Below are positions 30,384-40,389 of a DNA stretch of 64,000 bases, piece after piece (position 1 is the stretch's first letter; each line of letters opens with the position of its first letter). The position numbers were made by a program, and so were the translations under genes. Origin of the DNA: Bacteroidales bacterium (GTDB lineage Bacteria; Bacteroidota; Bacteroidia; Bacteroidales; Bacteroidaceae); assembly GCA_015060905.1 (NCBI GenBank), contig SUXQ01000002.1, forward strand, positions 62,001 to 126,000, read 5' to 3'. The notes under the pieces were generated by a model. It saw only the letters and a list, made by a program, of their open reading frames with translations, searched no databases and had not been told where the DNA came from.

Positions 30384-31124
30384 ATGGGCAAGACAAAAGG
30401 CACAATAAGACGCATACAGTCGTTCATGGACTCCCCCAAAGGAAGAACATTTACAAACTACATATACAGTTGGGGAGCAGCAATCGTTATTTTGGGTACA
30501 CTATTCAAACTGACACACATAGCCGGTGCCAACCTGATGCTGTTCGTGGGCATGGGCGCCGAAGTAATAGTATTCTTTTTCTCGGCCTTTGAACGCCCCT
30601 ACGAGCTTGCCGAAGAAGATAGAAAGGAGGACCGTGCCGAACGACGCGCCGAGCGCGACAGCATAGGCAACCTGCCAAGCGGAGCAACAGTCATCATCGG
30701 CGGCAATGCAAATGCCGTTCCCGCTGCAGCATCAGCCGCAACATCTGCCACAGCAAATTCCGGCACAGGAATAACCATTGGAGCAATAGCAAACTCCAAC
30801 AGCCCCGAGCTTATGCCCCAAATGGACGAAGTAACAGAAGAGTATATAGAAAAGGTACGCACACTGAACGAAGCAATAAAGCACATATCCGACCAGACAG
30901 AAGCCCTGGGCCGCAATATGGAAGAAATGGAAACACTCGCACGCAACCTTACAGCCGTAAATGCCATGTACGAAATACAGCTTCGCGGCGCAAGCAGCCA
31001 GCTTAACAACCTCGACAGCGTAAATGACCAGACAAAGAAAATGGCCGAGCAGATAGAAGAACTCAACCAAGTATACAGCCGCATGCTCGAGGCCATGACC
31101 GCCAACATGAACAAACCCCAATAA
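30384..31124 (+). CDS. porL: Type IX secretion motor protein PorL/GldL
   Basis: 246 aa from ATG at 30384 (MGKTKGTIRRIQ); an extension to 30315 would overlap porK and lacks support. Two transmembrane helices occur at about residues 24-68 (WGAAIVILGTLFKLTHIAG; LMLFVGMGAEVIVFFFSAF), then a long cytoplasmic coiled coil. PorL with PorM forms the proton-driven rotary motor of type IX secretion. An Ala/Asn-rich linker separates membrane and coil. Confidence 0.94.
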   Translation: MGKTKGTIRRIQSFMDSPKGRTFTNYIYSWGAAIVILGTLFKLTHIAGANLMLFVGMGAEVIVFFFSAFERPYELAEEDRKEDRAERRAERDSIGNLPSGATVIIGGNANAVPAAASAATSATANSGTGITIGAIANSNSPELMPQMDEVTEEYIEKVRTLNEAIKHISDQTEALGRNMEEMETLARNLTAVNAMYEIQLRGASSQLNNLDSVNDQTKKMAEQIEELNQVYSRMLEAMTANMNKPQ

Positions 31125-31146
31125 TCACACAGAACCCCCGAAGAGC

Positions 31147-32724
31147 ATGAAAATCAAAAAGAACAAAGTCTCTCCGCGTCAGAAGATGATAAACCTGATG
31201 TATGTACTTCTGATGGCAATGTTGGCACTGAATGTCTCGTCGGATGTTCTTAACGGCTTTACGATTGTAGACGAAAGCCTCACAAAAAGTACAGCCAACT
31301 CCAGCGAGCAAAACCTTGCACTATACAGAGAATTTGCCCGTTTCATGGAGCAGAATCCCGAGAAAGTACAAGAGTGGTTCAACCGCGCAAGGACAGTAAA
31401 GGAAAAGTCCGACTCACTTTATAATTTTGCCGACCAACTGAAAGACCTCATAGCCAAAAAGGCCGACGGCAAGGATGGAAACTACAACCAACTAATAAAC
31501 CGCGAAGACCTTGAAGCCTCAACCTACATAATGTTAGGCACAAGCGAGAAATACGGCCAAAAACTCTATGACGCCATAAACAGCTACCGCGAAGAGATAC
31601 TTACAATGATAACCGACACAGTACAACGTCGCATCGTCAAAGACCTCTTCAACACCGACGTACCTAAAAAAGATATCTCGCTATTACGTAATTGGCAAGA
31701 ATATTACTTTGAGAATATGCCCGCCATTGCAGCAATCACCATGCTCACAAAATTACAAAGTGACGTACGTTACACCGAAGGCGAACTACTCCACGTCCTT
31801 GCAAAAAACATCGACGAAGGCGACGTACGCGTAAACCAGATAAGCGCACTTGTAATACCAAACTCCAAGAACATTGTACGTGGCAGCGACTTCAGCGCGC
31901 AGATAATTCTTGCAGCGATAGACTCCACACAACGCCCCGAAATATACATCAACGACAAAAAGTTCGACACAGAGAACGGCGAGTACACCGTAACCTGCAA
32001 CCGCACAGGCGACTACACCCTTAACGGCTATATGCTCGTAAACGACGGTTCAGGAACATCCTCGCGATACGATTTTTCACAAAAATACACAGTCGTAGAC
32101 CCCACAGCCACCGTCAGCGCATCACTGATGAACGTGCTATACGCAGGCTTTGAAAACCCCGTAAGCATTTCCGTTCCCGGCGTACCCGCAAAAAACATTT
32201 CGGCAAGCGTAGTAGGCGGCAACGGCACCCTGAAAGCCGATGGCAAGGGAGGCTTCATAGCCGTCCCCAAGCAGATAGGCAAAAATCTGGAAATTGAAGT
32301 AACAGCCAACCACGAAGGCGGTCGTCGCCAAAGTATGGGCAAATACTCCTTCCGCGTGAAGCAACTGCCCGACCCCACCCCCTTCATCGAGTACAAAGAT
32401 GGCGACGGAAACACCAAACGCTACCGCGGAGGCACACCATTCGGCAAGCGCGACCTGATGTCCACCAACGGCATTGTAGCAGCCATCGACGACGGACTTT
32501 TGAACATAGGCTTCAAAGTACTCTCCTTCGAGACAGTATTCTATGACAATATGGGCAATGCCGTCCCCGTAATATCAGAAGGCGCAAACTTCTCGACACG
32601 CCAAAAAGAGATGTTCCGTCGCCTCTCCACCGGCAAACGCTTTTACATTTCACACGTAAAAGCAGTAGGTCCCGACGGAGTCGAGCGCATATTGCCAACA
32701 TCCATGGAAGTAATCCTTAAATAA
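31147..32724 (+). CDS. porM: Type IX secretion motor protein PorM/GldM
   Basis: 525 aa. The N-terminus has one transmembrane helix (MINLMYVLLMAMLALNVSSD, residues 14-33) followed by the large periplasmic part with helical D1 and three Ig-like domains that couple the motor to the PorK/N ring. The GldM family start SPRQKMINLMYVLL is strongly conserved. Next to porL (22 nt) and porN (20 nt). Confidence 0.95.
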   Translation: MKIKKNKVSPRQKMINLMYVLLMAMLALNVSSDVLNGFTIVDESLTKSTANSSEQNLALYREFARFMEQNPEKVQEWFNRARTVKEKSDSLYNFADQLKDLIAKKADGKDGNYNQLINREDLEASTYIMLGTSEKYGQKLYDAINSYREEILTMITDTVQRRIVKDLFNTDVPKKDISLLRNWQEYYFENMPAIAAITMLTKLQSDVRYTEGELLHVLAKNIDEGDVRVNQISALVIPNSKNIVRGSDFSAQIILAAIDSTQRPEIYINDKKFDTENGEYTVTCNRTGDYTLNGYMLVNDGSGTSSRYDFSQKYTVVDPTATVSASLMNVLYAGFENPVSISVPGVPAKNISASVVGGNGTLKADGKGGFIAVPKQIGKNLEIEVTANHEGGRRQSMGKYSFRVKQLPDPTPFIEYKDGDGNTKRYRGGTPFGKRDLMSTNGIVAAIDDGLLNIGFKVLSFETVFYDNMGNAVPVISEGANFSTRQKEMFRRLSTGKRFYISHVKAVGPDGVERILPTSMEVILK

Positions 32725-32744
32725 ACACGAAAATAAGAAAAGCC

Positions 32745-33797
32745 ATGAAATATATCAGTAAAATTCTTTTGATAGTATGTATATCCTTGTTAGGACAACA
32801 TGCAGCAGCACAACCCCCCAAACGCAAAAAGGAAGCTGCCGCAAAAGAGGCAACTGCGGTAAACATCCCCATGACCGACCGTGCAAAAGCACAATTCCCC
32901 ACAAACGTCACCCCAACGGATGTTGTATGGAAACGCGAAATGTACCGCACACTCGACCTTCAGAAAGAGAAGAACGCATCACTCTACTACCCCGTAGAGC
33001 CACAAGGCGAAAATATGAATCTCTTTACATATTTGTTTAAGCTTTTCATAAACAAACAAATACCCGCCTACCGATACAATTTCGACGGCGATGAATCTTT
33101 CGCCGCCGAGAACAGAGAGGACGTAAAAGAACTACTCGACAACTACAGCATTTATTACGAAGAGAAAGATGGAGCAATCGTCGTAGAACAGAGCGACATT
33201 CCCAGCGCACGTGTACTAAGCTACTATATTAAGGAAAGCTACTACTACGACCAACGCACAGCCACCTACAGCCGGCGTGTCACAGCCATATGCCCGGTGA
33301 TGCACAAAGCCGGAGACTTTTCATCGGAAGTTGTAAAATACCCCCTATTCTGGTTCAAATTCGACGAAATTGAGCCTTTACTCTCGCAACAGAAAGTAAT
33401 GTCAAGCAGCTACAATAACGTATCGACAATGACACTTGCCGACTACTTTACAAAAAATTGCTACGAGGGAGAAATCTACAAGACAGTAAACCTGCGCAAC
33501 CAATCGCTGAGCCAATATTGCAAAAATGATTCTGCAGTAAAAAAGGAGCAGAAAAACATTGAAAAACAGCTTAGCGACTTCCGCAAGAATCTGTGGGTAC
33601 AGCCCGCAGCGGCTGCAGACAGCACAACAACCGTCGCAACCGACAGCGCCTCTACCGTAAAAGCCGAAGCAAAAGAAGAAAAGCCCAAAAGAACAACAAA
33701 AAAAGAGACAGAGAGCAAAGCAAGCAAAAAAAGCAGCAACAAGAGCAGCGGAAAAAGTGGCGCGCCCCGCGTATCTGTAAGGCGAGTAAGAAGATAA
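32745..33797 (+). CDS. porN: Type IX secretion ring protein PorN/GldN
   Basis: 350 aa with a signal peptide ending HAAAQ. The GldN core runs from VVWKREMYRTLDLQKEKNAS through RRVTAICP and the FTKNCYEGEIYKT stretch (about 60-275). After it comes a low-complexity Lys/Ser/Thr/Glu-rich tail of about 60 residues ending VRRVRR. A basic tail of this size goes beyond the compact core that binds PorK. Last gene of the operon, followed by a 14-bp terminator. Confidence 0.93.
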   Translation: MKYISKILLIVCISLLGQHAAAQPPKRKKEAAAKEATAVNIPMTDRAKAQFPTNVTPTDVVWKREMYRTLDLQKEKNASLYYPVEPQGENMNLFTYLFKLFINKQIPAYRYNFDGDESFAAENREDVKELLDNYSIYYEEKDGAIVVEQSDIPSARVLSYYIKESYYYDQRTATYSRRVTAICPVMHKAGDFSSEVVKYPLFWFKFDEIEPLLSQQKVMSSSYNNVSTMTLADYFTKNCYEGEIYKTVNLRNQSLSQYCKNDSAVKKEQKNIEKQLSDFRKNLWVQPAAAADSTTTVATDSASTVKAEAKEEKPKRTTKKETESKASKKSSNKSSGKSGAPRVSVRRVRR

Positions 33798-33819
33798 ATT
33801 AAAGACTCAATAACAATAA

Positions 33820-33855
33820 AATAAGGATTATCGAAATTTTCCGATAATCCTTATT
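33820..33855 (+). terminator. Terminator of the porPKLMN operon
   Basis: Perfect 14-bp stem (AATAAGGATTATCG with CGATAATCCTTATT, 8-nt loop), 23 nt past the porN stop. Confidence 0.85.
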
Positions 33856-33886
33856 TGTTGCCTAATTAGAACTTTTTCAGATAAAA

Positions 33887-33918
33887 GTTGTTGTTTTTAA
33901 GGAAAAACAATACATTTG
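33887..33918 (+). promoter_or_regulatory. Promoter of the outer-membrane barrel gene
   Basis: GTTG, a 20-nt spacer, then TACATTTG (matches TAnnTTTG), 28 nt before the ATG at 33946. Confidence 0.65.
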
Positions 33919-33945
33919 CGAAGTATTAACATTAAAAAAAACACT

Positions 33946-34554
33946 ATGAAAAGGATTTTAGGTTTACTTTTTGTGATAAGTCTCTTTGTAGCAATACCCG
34001 CACAGGCACAGTTCAAATTCGGTATAAAAGCCGGTGCAAACCTCGCAGGAACACCCAGCGACCTTAAGAGCGAAGGTCTCAGCGCCGATGGTACAACAGG
34101 ATTCTTTGTCGGTCCTATGGCAAAATTCACAATTCCCGTCCTCGGGCTCGGGCTCGAAGCAGACGTACTCTACTCACGCACAGGCGCGGAAGTTGAAGGT
34201 GAAAAAATAAATAAAAACAGTATCGAGATTCCCGTATATCTGCGTTACGACTTTTCACTCCCCATCGTAAGCAAAGTGGCAGTGCCCTTCGTTGCAGTAG
34301 GCCCTCAGTTCGGCTTTGCATTCGGCTCGACAGATGAAGCCATCAATGACTTTGCCAAATACGAATACAAAAAGAGCAACATCAGCCTTAACCTCGGTGC
34401 GGGAGCAATCTTGCTGAGCAAAATACAACTGCATGTAAACTACAATATTGCGCTTGGAAAAACAAGCGAACTTAAAGGCGTAGGCGAGGCCGTTGGTGAA
34501 GCAATCGACTCAAAGACAAACACATGGCAGGTGTCTGCTGCTTATCTTTTCTAA
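33946..34554 (+). CDS. Outer-membrane beta-barrel protein (PorT-like family)
   Basis: 202 aa with a signal peptide (MKRILGLLFVISLFVAIPAQAQ). FKFGIKAGANLAG opens the typical small barrel of the outer-membrane beta-barrel family, and the protein ends in an aromatic strand (WQVSAAYLF). I chose the ATG with a full signal peptide. The role is unknown; such small barrels are common in Bacteroidales and only some take part in type IX secretion. It has its own promoter and terminator, so its place just after porN does not prove a shared role. Confidence 0.85.
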   Translation: MKRILGLLFVISLFVAIPAQAQFKFGIKAGANLAGTPSDLKSEGLSADGTTGFFVGPMAKFTIPVLGLGLEADVLYSRTGAEVEGEKINKNSIEIPVYLRYDFSLPIVSKVAVPFVAVGPQFGFAFGSTDEAINDFAKYEYKKSNISLNLGAGAILLSKIQLHVNYNIALGKTSELKGVGEAVGEAIDSKTNTWQVSAAYLF

Positions 34555-34575
34555 AAAGGGAAAATTAACAGCATA

Positions 34576-34610
34576 AATATAGTCCGACATTTTGTGTCGG
34601 ACTATATTTG
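34576..34610 (+). terminator. Terminator of the barrel gene
   Basis: Perfect 15-bp stem (AAATATAGTCCGACA with TGTCGGACTATATTT, 5-nt loop), 21 nt past the stop. Confidence 0.85.
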
Positions 34611-34628
34611 TAACATCAAACTAAAAAA

Positions 34629-36878
34629 ATGGCAAAATTCGTCGATGTACTTCTGCCCCTACCGCTGCCCACAACCTACACCTACTCTGTCCCCGCCGAA
34701 CACAGCAAGCAGGTAGCAACAGGCTGCAGGGTCATTGTGCCGTTGGGTAAAAGCAAGAAATACACTGCACTCATCATGCGGACACACGACGAAGAGCCGC
34801 AAGAGTACGAAACGCGTCCATTCAGTGAGCTTCTCGACGAAGCACCCATACTGCTGCCCACGCAACTAAGGCTGTGGGAGTGGATAGCAAAATACTATCT
34901 GTGCACACAAGGCGAAATATACAAGGCAGCCGTTCCGCAAGGGCTCAAAGGAGAATTCAAGGCACGCACCGAACAACGCATAAGAGTGGCACGCGCCTAT
35001 CGCAACAACCGAGGCATAGAGCTTGCCCTCGCATCGCTTGCACGCGCACCGCGACAAAAAAGACTGCTCAGCACCTATCTGCAATATATAGGCAACGACA
35101 TTAAAAATGCCGAGAAAGAAATTTCGCGCCACAGCCTTATAGAACTTGCCGAAGTAAGCCCCACCGTCTGCAAGGAACTTATCGACAAAGGAATATTCGA
35201 ATGTTACGAGGTTGAGATTGGACGCCTTGCCGAAATAGACGACACCCCCGTCGAACTAAACAAATTGAACCCCGCGCAACAAAAAGCATTCGACCGGATA
35301 AACGAATCCTTTACCCGAAAAAACACCACGCTGTTACACGGAGTAACATCCGCCGGAAAGACCGAAATATACATACACCTGATAAAAGCGGCACTCGACC
35401 GCAAGGAACAGATACTCTATCTTCTCCCCGAAATTGCCCTGACGAAACAAATTATCGAACGTCTGCGCAAAGTATTCGGCAACCGCATAGGACTTTACCA
35501 CTCGAAATTCTCGGACGCCGAACGTGTGGAAATATGGAAAAAACAGTTGAGCGATACACCTTACGACATTATTCTGGGCGTACGCTCGTCACTCTTCCTG
35601 CCATTCAAAAAGCTGGGGCTTGTCATTGTGGACGAAGAGCACGAAAATAGCTACAAACAACAAGAACCCGCGCCGCGCTACAATGCAAAAAACGCAGCGA
35701 TAGTGCTTGCATCGTTCTTCGGCGCAAAGACCCTGCTGGGCACCGCAACGCCGGCAATAGAAAGTTACTATAATGCCACGACCGGCAAATATGGCCTTGT
35801 AACGCTCACCGAACGTTACCGCTCGATAAAAATGCCCAAAATAGAGGTTGTAGACATAAAAGAGCTTGGACGCAAAAAGCAAATGGAAGGACAATTCTCG
35901 GACCCTCTGATAGAGGCAATGAGCAACGCCCTGAAAGAGAAAAAACAGATAATACTCTTTCAGAATCGCCGAGGATACTCACCACTGCTCGAATGCCGCA
36001 CCTGCGGATGGGTACCCCACTGCAAACATTGCGACGTCAGCCTGACACTGCACAAAGCCGCCGGCAAACTCACCTGCCACTATTGCGGCTACACAATCCC
36101 CGCACCCAAAATGTGCCCCAACTGCGAAGAGTCCAATTTTATCAATCTGGGTTACGGCACCGAAAAGATAGAAGAGGAACTGAGCAATATGTTCCCCCAT
36201 GCACGCATAGCCCGCATGGACCTTGACACCACCCGCACCCGCACAGCCTACGAAAAGATAATCAACGACTTTCAGCAAGGAAAGAGCGACGTGCTTATAG
36301 GCACGCAAATGGTCTCAAAAGGGCTGGACTTTGACAACGTCTCGGTTGTCGGCATTCTAAATGCCGACATTCTGCTCAACTACCCGGACTTCAGAGCCGC
36401 CGAACGTTCGTTTCAACTGATGGCACAAGTTGCCGGACGCGCCGGACGAAAAAACGAGCAAGGCACCGTCTATCTGCAAACAAAGACCCCCGACGCGACA
36501 ATAATTCCGCAGATAAAAGATAATGACTATCTGCAATTCTACAATACGCAGTTGGGCGAGCGCATGCTTTTCCACTACCCCCCATACTATCGGTTAGTAT
36601 ACGTCTATCTGAAACACCGCAACATAAGATTCCTCGATGAAACGGCCGAAAAATTCGGCAATCGCATGAGAGAAATATTCGGCTCGCGCGTGCTTGGTCC
36701 CGACCTTCCACCGGTAGCAAAAGTGCAACAACTGTACATACGTAAAATTATGCTAAAGGTAGAAACAAACACCTCGCAATACAAAATAAACGACGCACTT
36801 TTGACGCTGAAAGAGGAATTTCTGTCACAAAAAAAATACAACAGCCTCACAATCTACTACGACGTAGACCCACTGTAG
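34629..36878 (+). CDS. priA: Primosomal helicase PriA
   Basis: Restarts collapsed replication forks. 749 aa: N-terminal DNA-binding domain (VDVLLPLPLPTTYTYSVP), Walker A GVTSAGKTE, Walker B VIVDEEHE, the PriA zinc-binding module with eight cysteines (CRTCGWVPHCKHC, then CHYCGYT and MCPNC) and helicase motifs VI (QVAGRAGR). The 18-nt gap to the preceding terminator means its promoter overlaps that hairpin region or read-through occurs. Confidence 0.96.
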   Translation: MAKFVDVLLPLPLPTTYTYSVPAEHSKQVATGCRVIVPLGKSKKYTALIMRTHDEEPQEYETRPFSELLDEAPILLPTQLRLWEWIAKYYLCTQGEIYKAAVPQGLKGEFKARTEQRIRVARAYRNNRGIELALASLARAPRQKRLLSTYLQYIGNDIKNAEKEISRHSLIELAEVSPTVCKELIDKGIFECYEVEIGRLAEIDDTPVELNKLNPAQQKAFDRINESFTRKNTTLLHGVTSAGKTEIYIHLIKAALDRKEQILYLLPEIALTKQIIERLRKVFGNRIGLYHSKFSDAERVEIWKKQLSDTPYDIILGVRSSLFLPFKKLGLVIVDEEHENSYKQQEPAPRYNAKNAAIVLASFFGAKTLLGTATPAIESYYNATTGKYGLVTLTERYRSIKMPKIEVVDIKELGRKKQMEGQFSDPLIEAMSNALKEKKQIILFQNRRGYSPLLECRTCGWVPHCKHCDVSLTLHKAAGKLTCHYCGYTIPAPKMCPNCEESNFINLGYGTEKIEEELSNMFPHARIARMDLDTTRTRTAYEKIINDFQQGKSDVLIGTQMVSKGLDFDNVSVVGILNADILLNYPDFRAAERSFQLMAQVAGRAGRKNEQGTVYLQTKTPDATIIPQIKDNDYLQFYNTQLGERMLFHYPPYYRLVYVYLKHRNIRFLDETAEKFGNRMREIFGSRVLGPDLPPVAKVQQLYIRKIMLKVETNTSQYKINDALLTLKEEFLSQKKYNSLTIYYDVDPL

Positions 36879-36912
36879 TCCCCTGTCAATAAATATATTT
36901 TAGCACATAATA

Positions 36913-36944
36913 TTTGCTAAAATCGGCTCTAATAAGTAATTTTG
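36913..36944 (+). promoter_or_regulatory. Promoter of the DUF2723 operon
   Basis: TTTG, exactly 20 nt, then TAATTTTG: a full-consensus Bacteroidetes promoter 83 nt before the ATG. A dyad (ATTTTAGC at 36897-36904 with GCTAAAAT at 36916-36923) overlaps the -33 element and could be an operator. Confidence 0.78.
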
Positions 36945-37026
36945 CCGAAATTTCGTGTATTGTGCCAACATATTACCGTTTGACACACAGCCGAAAAACA
37001 TACAGAGAGAATAATAACAACAAAAT

Positions 37027-40000
37027 ATGAAAAGCTACAAAACCGTAAACAACATCTTCGGCTGGCTCTGTTTCATTATTGCAGCAGTAACATACTGCCT
37101 GACAGTAGAGCCCTCCGCAAGTTTCTGGGACTGCCCCGAATTTATCCTCTCGGGTAACAAATTAGAAATCGGTCACCCGCCCGGCGCACCCTTCTTCATG
37201 CTCACAGCAAACTTCTTCTCGCTCTTCGCGTCACCCGAGAATGTAGCACTGATGGTAAACATAATGTCAGCCATTCTCAGTGCCGCAGGCATAATGTTCC
37301 TCTTCTGGAGCATCACCCACCTTGTGCGCAAACTGATAGTTGCAAAAGAGAGTGAAATTACAACCTCGCAGATAGTGACAATCATCGGCTCGGGCCTTGT
37401 TGGCGCACTCGCATACACATGGAGCGACACATATTGGTTCAGTGCCGTCGAGGGCGAGGTATACGGATACTCGTCGCTCTTCACCGCCGTAGTATTCTGG
37501 CTGATACTCAAATGGGAAGATAATGCCGACGCCCCCCACAGCGACAGATGGCTGATACTCATCGCCTACCTTGTGGGACTCTCCATAGGCGTACACCTTC
37601 TGAACCTTCTCTGTATCCCCGCCATAGTACTTGTGGCCTATTATAAAAAAGCCCCAAATGCCAACCTCAAAGGCTCGCTCGTGGCACTCGCACTCTCTAT
37701 GGTGCTTGTGGCAGCAGTGCTTTACGGCATTGTACCCGGAGTAGTAAAAGTAGGCGGATGGTTCGAACTGTTCTTTGTAAACACATTGGGAATGCCCTTT
37801 AACACCGGACTTATAATATATTTGATATTACTGCTCGCAGCCCTTATATGGGGAATATACGAAAGCGAGACAGGCAAAAGCCGCAAACGCCTTGTAGCAT
37901 CGTTCCTTACGACAGTAGGCCTTTTGGGAATTCCCTTCTACGGTTACGGATTCTCGAGCATATTCATAGGCGCAATAGTGCTTGTGGCACTCGCATTCCT
38001 ACTCTATTATAAGATAAAAGACAAATACATTGTAAGCATACGCACACTGAACACATCACTGCTGTGCATGATGCTCATAATGGTAGGATACTCATCATAC
38101 GCACTTATAGTCATCCGTTCGGCGGCAAACACCCCCATGGACCAAAATTCGCCCGAAGATATATTCTCGTTAGGAGCCTATCTGGGACGCGAACAGTACG
38201 GTGACCGCCCCCTTTTCTACGGACAGGCATACGGTTCGGAGCTTAAGTACAAACAAGTTGGCAATAATTGGCAGGCTGTTATAAACTACGGAGCACCCCA
38301 ATATGGAAGAAAGGAAAAAGCCTCGGCCGACGAAAAAGACTCGTACGAACTATTAGACCACAAAAGAGAATACGTATACGCACAAAACATGTTGCTCCCG
38401 CGTATGTACGACCCACGATTCGCAGCATTCGGACGTCACAAAGTAAACCTCTACGAAAAATGGGTAGGCGGAAAGATTGGCCGCAAAATAAAATACGAAG
38501 TTGCCGGTCACCAGATGGACGTAACAATGCCCACACAATGGGACAACCTGCGATTCTTCCTCAACTACCAGCTAAACTACATGTACTGGAGATACTTCTT
38601 CTGGAATTTCGTGGGACGACAGAATGACCTTCAAGGACACGGCGACCTTGACAAAGGAAATTGGATAACAGGCATCAGTTTCATCGACAACCTGTTTGTG
38701 GGCAATCAAGAGAAACTCCCCACAATATTGAAAGAGAACAAAGGACGCAACGTATTCTTTGCCCTGCCCTTAATATTAGGAATTTTAGGCCTACTGTGGC
38801 AATGCAAGAAAGGCGACGCAGGCATACGTCAATTCTGGGTAGTATTCTTCCTGTTCTTCATGACAGGAATCGCCATAGTCCTTTACCTGAACCAGACACC
38901 CATGCAGCCCCGTGAACGCGACTACGCATACGCAGGCTCTTTCTACGCATTTGCAATATGGATAGGAATGGGCGTTGCAGCAATCACCGAGTGGTTCAAG
39001 AAAAGAAACACAGCCATCAGCGTGGCAGTAGCAGCCGCAACACTGCTTGTCCCCATACAAATGGTGTCACAAACATGGGACGACCACGACCGCAGCGGAC
39101 GATACGCCTGCCGCGACTTTGGACAGAACTACCTGAACTCCATTTCTCAGGACAAAAACCCGATAATATTCACATGCGGCGACAACGACACATTCCCCTT
39201 GTGGTACAACCAAGAGGTTGAAGGTGTAAGAACCGACGCACGCGTATGTAACCTCTCGTACCTACACACCGATTGGTACGTAGACCAGATGCGCCGCCCC
39301 GCATACGACTCGCCCTCGTTGCCTATAAGCTGGGAGCGTATAGACTATGCAGGAAACGCCAACGAGCAGATTAAAGTACTGCCCGAGTACAAGGAGCGCA
39401 TAAAGAAAATGTACGCTCAAGACCCGGAAGGATACAAAAAGCTATTAGGCGAGAATCCCTTCGAAATTAAGAACATAATGAAAAATTGGGTACGCTCAAA
39501 AGACGAGCGTGTACACTATATACCCACCGACACAATCTACATTCCCATAGACAAAGAAGCAGTAATGCGCTCGGGCATGATAATACCACACGAGTATCGC
39601 GACACCTTGCCACAGTATATGGCAATATCATTGAAAGGCCGTCAAGCACTGATGCGCGGCGACCTGATGTTGCTCGAAATGCTATCCGAAGCTAACTGGG
39701 AACGTCCGCTTTATATGTCACGCACAGTAGGCTCGGACAACTACATTTCATCACTTTCGGACTTTTTCGTAACCGAAGGACTCGCCCACCGCATCACCCC
39801 CTTCAATTGGAAAGAACTTGGTTACAGCTCGCCATATGAGACTATCATCGACTCGGAAAAAATGTACGACAATGTGATGAACCGTTTCAAATTCGGAGGT
39901 CTTGCAGAAAACCCCGACTATTATCTGGACGAGACTATACAGCGCATGGTATACACCCACCGTATACTTTTCGCCTCACTAGCCGAACGCCTTATCCATG

Positions 40001-40377
40001 AGGACCAGAAAGAGAAAGCCCTTGAAGTACTCGATTATGCCGAAAAAGTAATACCCGGCAGTTTGGTCCCCCACTCGGCACAATTGGGAGCAATATTAAT
40101 GGCCGAATCGTACATTAAGCTGGGCGAAAAGAGCAAGGCACTGAATATAATCAAAGCTACAGCCGACGAGACAATAGAATACCTTCAGTGGTACGAAAGC
40201 CTAAGCAACCGTCACAAAACAGCCGTATCCGGCGACTACGGAATGAAACTTGGCGAATTGCAAACAATGGTAGAAATTCTAAACGGAGCCGGCGAGCCCT
40301 ACAAGGCCGAAGCTGCACGCTACGCAGCGGAATTCGGCAAATTCTACAAAAATTGGCGCAACAAAAAACAATCGTAA
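37027..40377 (+). CDS. DUF2723 multi-spanning membrane protein, glycosyltransferase-like
   Basis: 1116 aa. The N-terminal two-fifths holds about ten hydrophobic segments with the DUF2723 signature (CLTVEPSASFWDCPEFILSG, then KLEIGHPPGAPFFML), whose Asp/Glu pair is reminiscent of the acidic site of GT-C protein O-mannosyltransferases. After further membrane segments (to about 680) a large soluble domain follows, including HDRSGRYACRDFGQNYL and FTCGDNDTFPLWYNQEVEGVRTD, and a helical C-terminal end. Bacteroidetes glycosylate exported proteins, and this family is a candidate for such a transferase; that is inference. It starts a four-gene run. Confidence 0.85.
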   Translation: MKSYKTVNNIFGWLCFIIAAVTYCLTVEPSASFWDCPEFILSGNKLEIGHPPGAPFFMLTANFFSLFASPENVALMVNIMSAILSAAGIMFLFWSITHLVRKLIVAKESEITTSQIVTIIGSGLVGALAYTWSDTYWFSAVEGEVYGYSSLFTAVVFWLILKWEDNADAPHSDRWLILIAYLVGLSIGVHLLNLLCIPAIVLVAYYKKAPNANLKGSLVALALSMVLVAAVLYGIVPGVVKVGGWFELFFVNTLGMPFNTGLIIYLILLLAALIWGIYESETGKSRKRLVASFLTTVGLLGIPFYGYGFSSIFIGAIVLVALAFLLYYKIKDKYIVSIRTLNTSLLCMMLIMVGYSSYALIVIRSAANTPMDQNSPEDIFSLGAYLGREQYGDRPLFYGQAYGSELKYKQVGNNWQAVINYGAPQYGRKEKASADEKDSYELLDHKREYVYAQNMLLPRMYDPRFAAFGRHKVNLYEKWVGGKIGRKIKYEVAGHQMDVTMPTQWDNLRFFLNYQLNYMYWRYFFWNFVGRQNDLQGHGDLDKGNWITGISFIDNLFVGNQEKLPTILKENKGRNVFFALPLILGILGLLWQCKKGDAGIRQFWVVFFLFFMTGIAIVLYLNQTPMQPRERDYAYAGSFYAFAIWIGMGVAAITEWFKKRNTAISVAVAAATLLVPIQMVSQTWDDHDRSGRYACRDFGQNYLNSISQDKNPIIFTCGDNDTFPLWYNQEVEGVRTDARVCNLSYLHTDWYVDQMRRPAYDSPSLPISWERIDYAGNANEQIKVLPEYKERIKKMYAQDPEGYKKLLGENPFEIKNIMKNWVRSKDERVHYIPTDTIYIPIDKEAVMRSGMIIPHEYRDTLPQYMAISLKGRQALMRGDLMLLEMLSEANWERPLYMSRTVGSDNYISSLSDFFVTEGLAHRITPFNWKELGYSSPYETIIDSEKMYDNVMNRFKFGGLAENPDYYLDETIQRMVYTHRILFASLAERLIHEDQKEKALEVLDYAEKVIPGSLVPHSAQLGAILMAESYIKLGEKSKALNIIKATADETIEYLQWYESLSNRHKTAVSGDYGMKLGELQTMVEILNGAGEPYKAEAARYAAEFGKFYKNWRNKKQS

Positions 40378-40389
40378 AAACTCAAAGGC

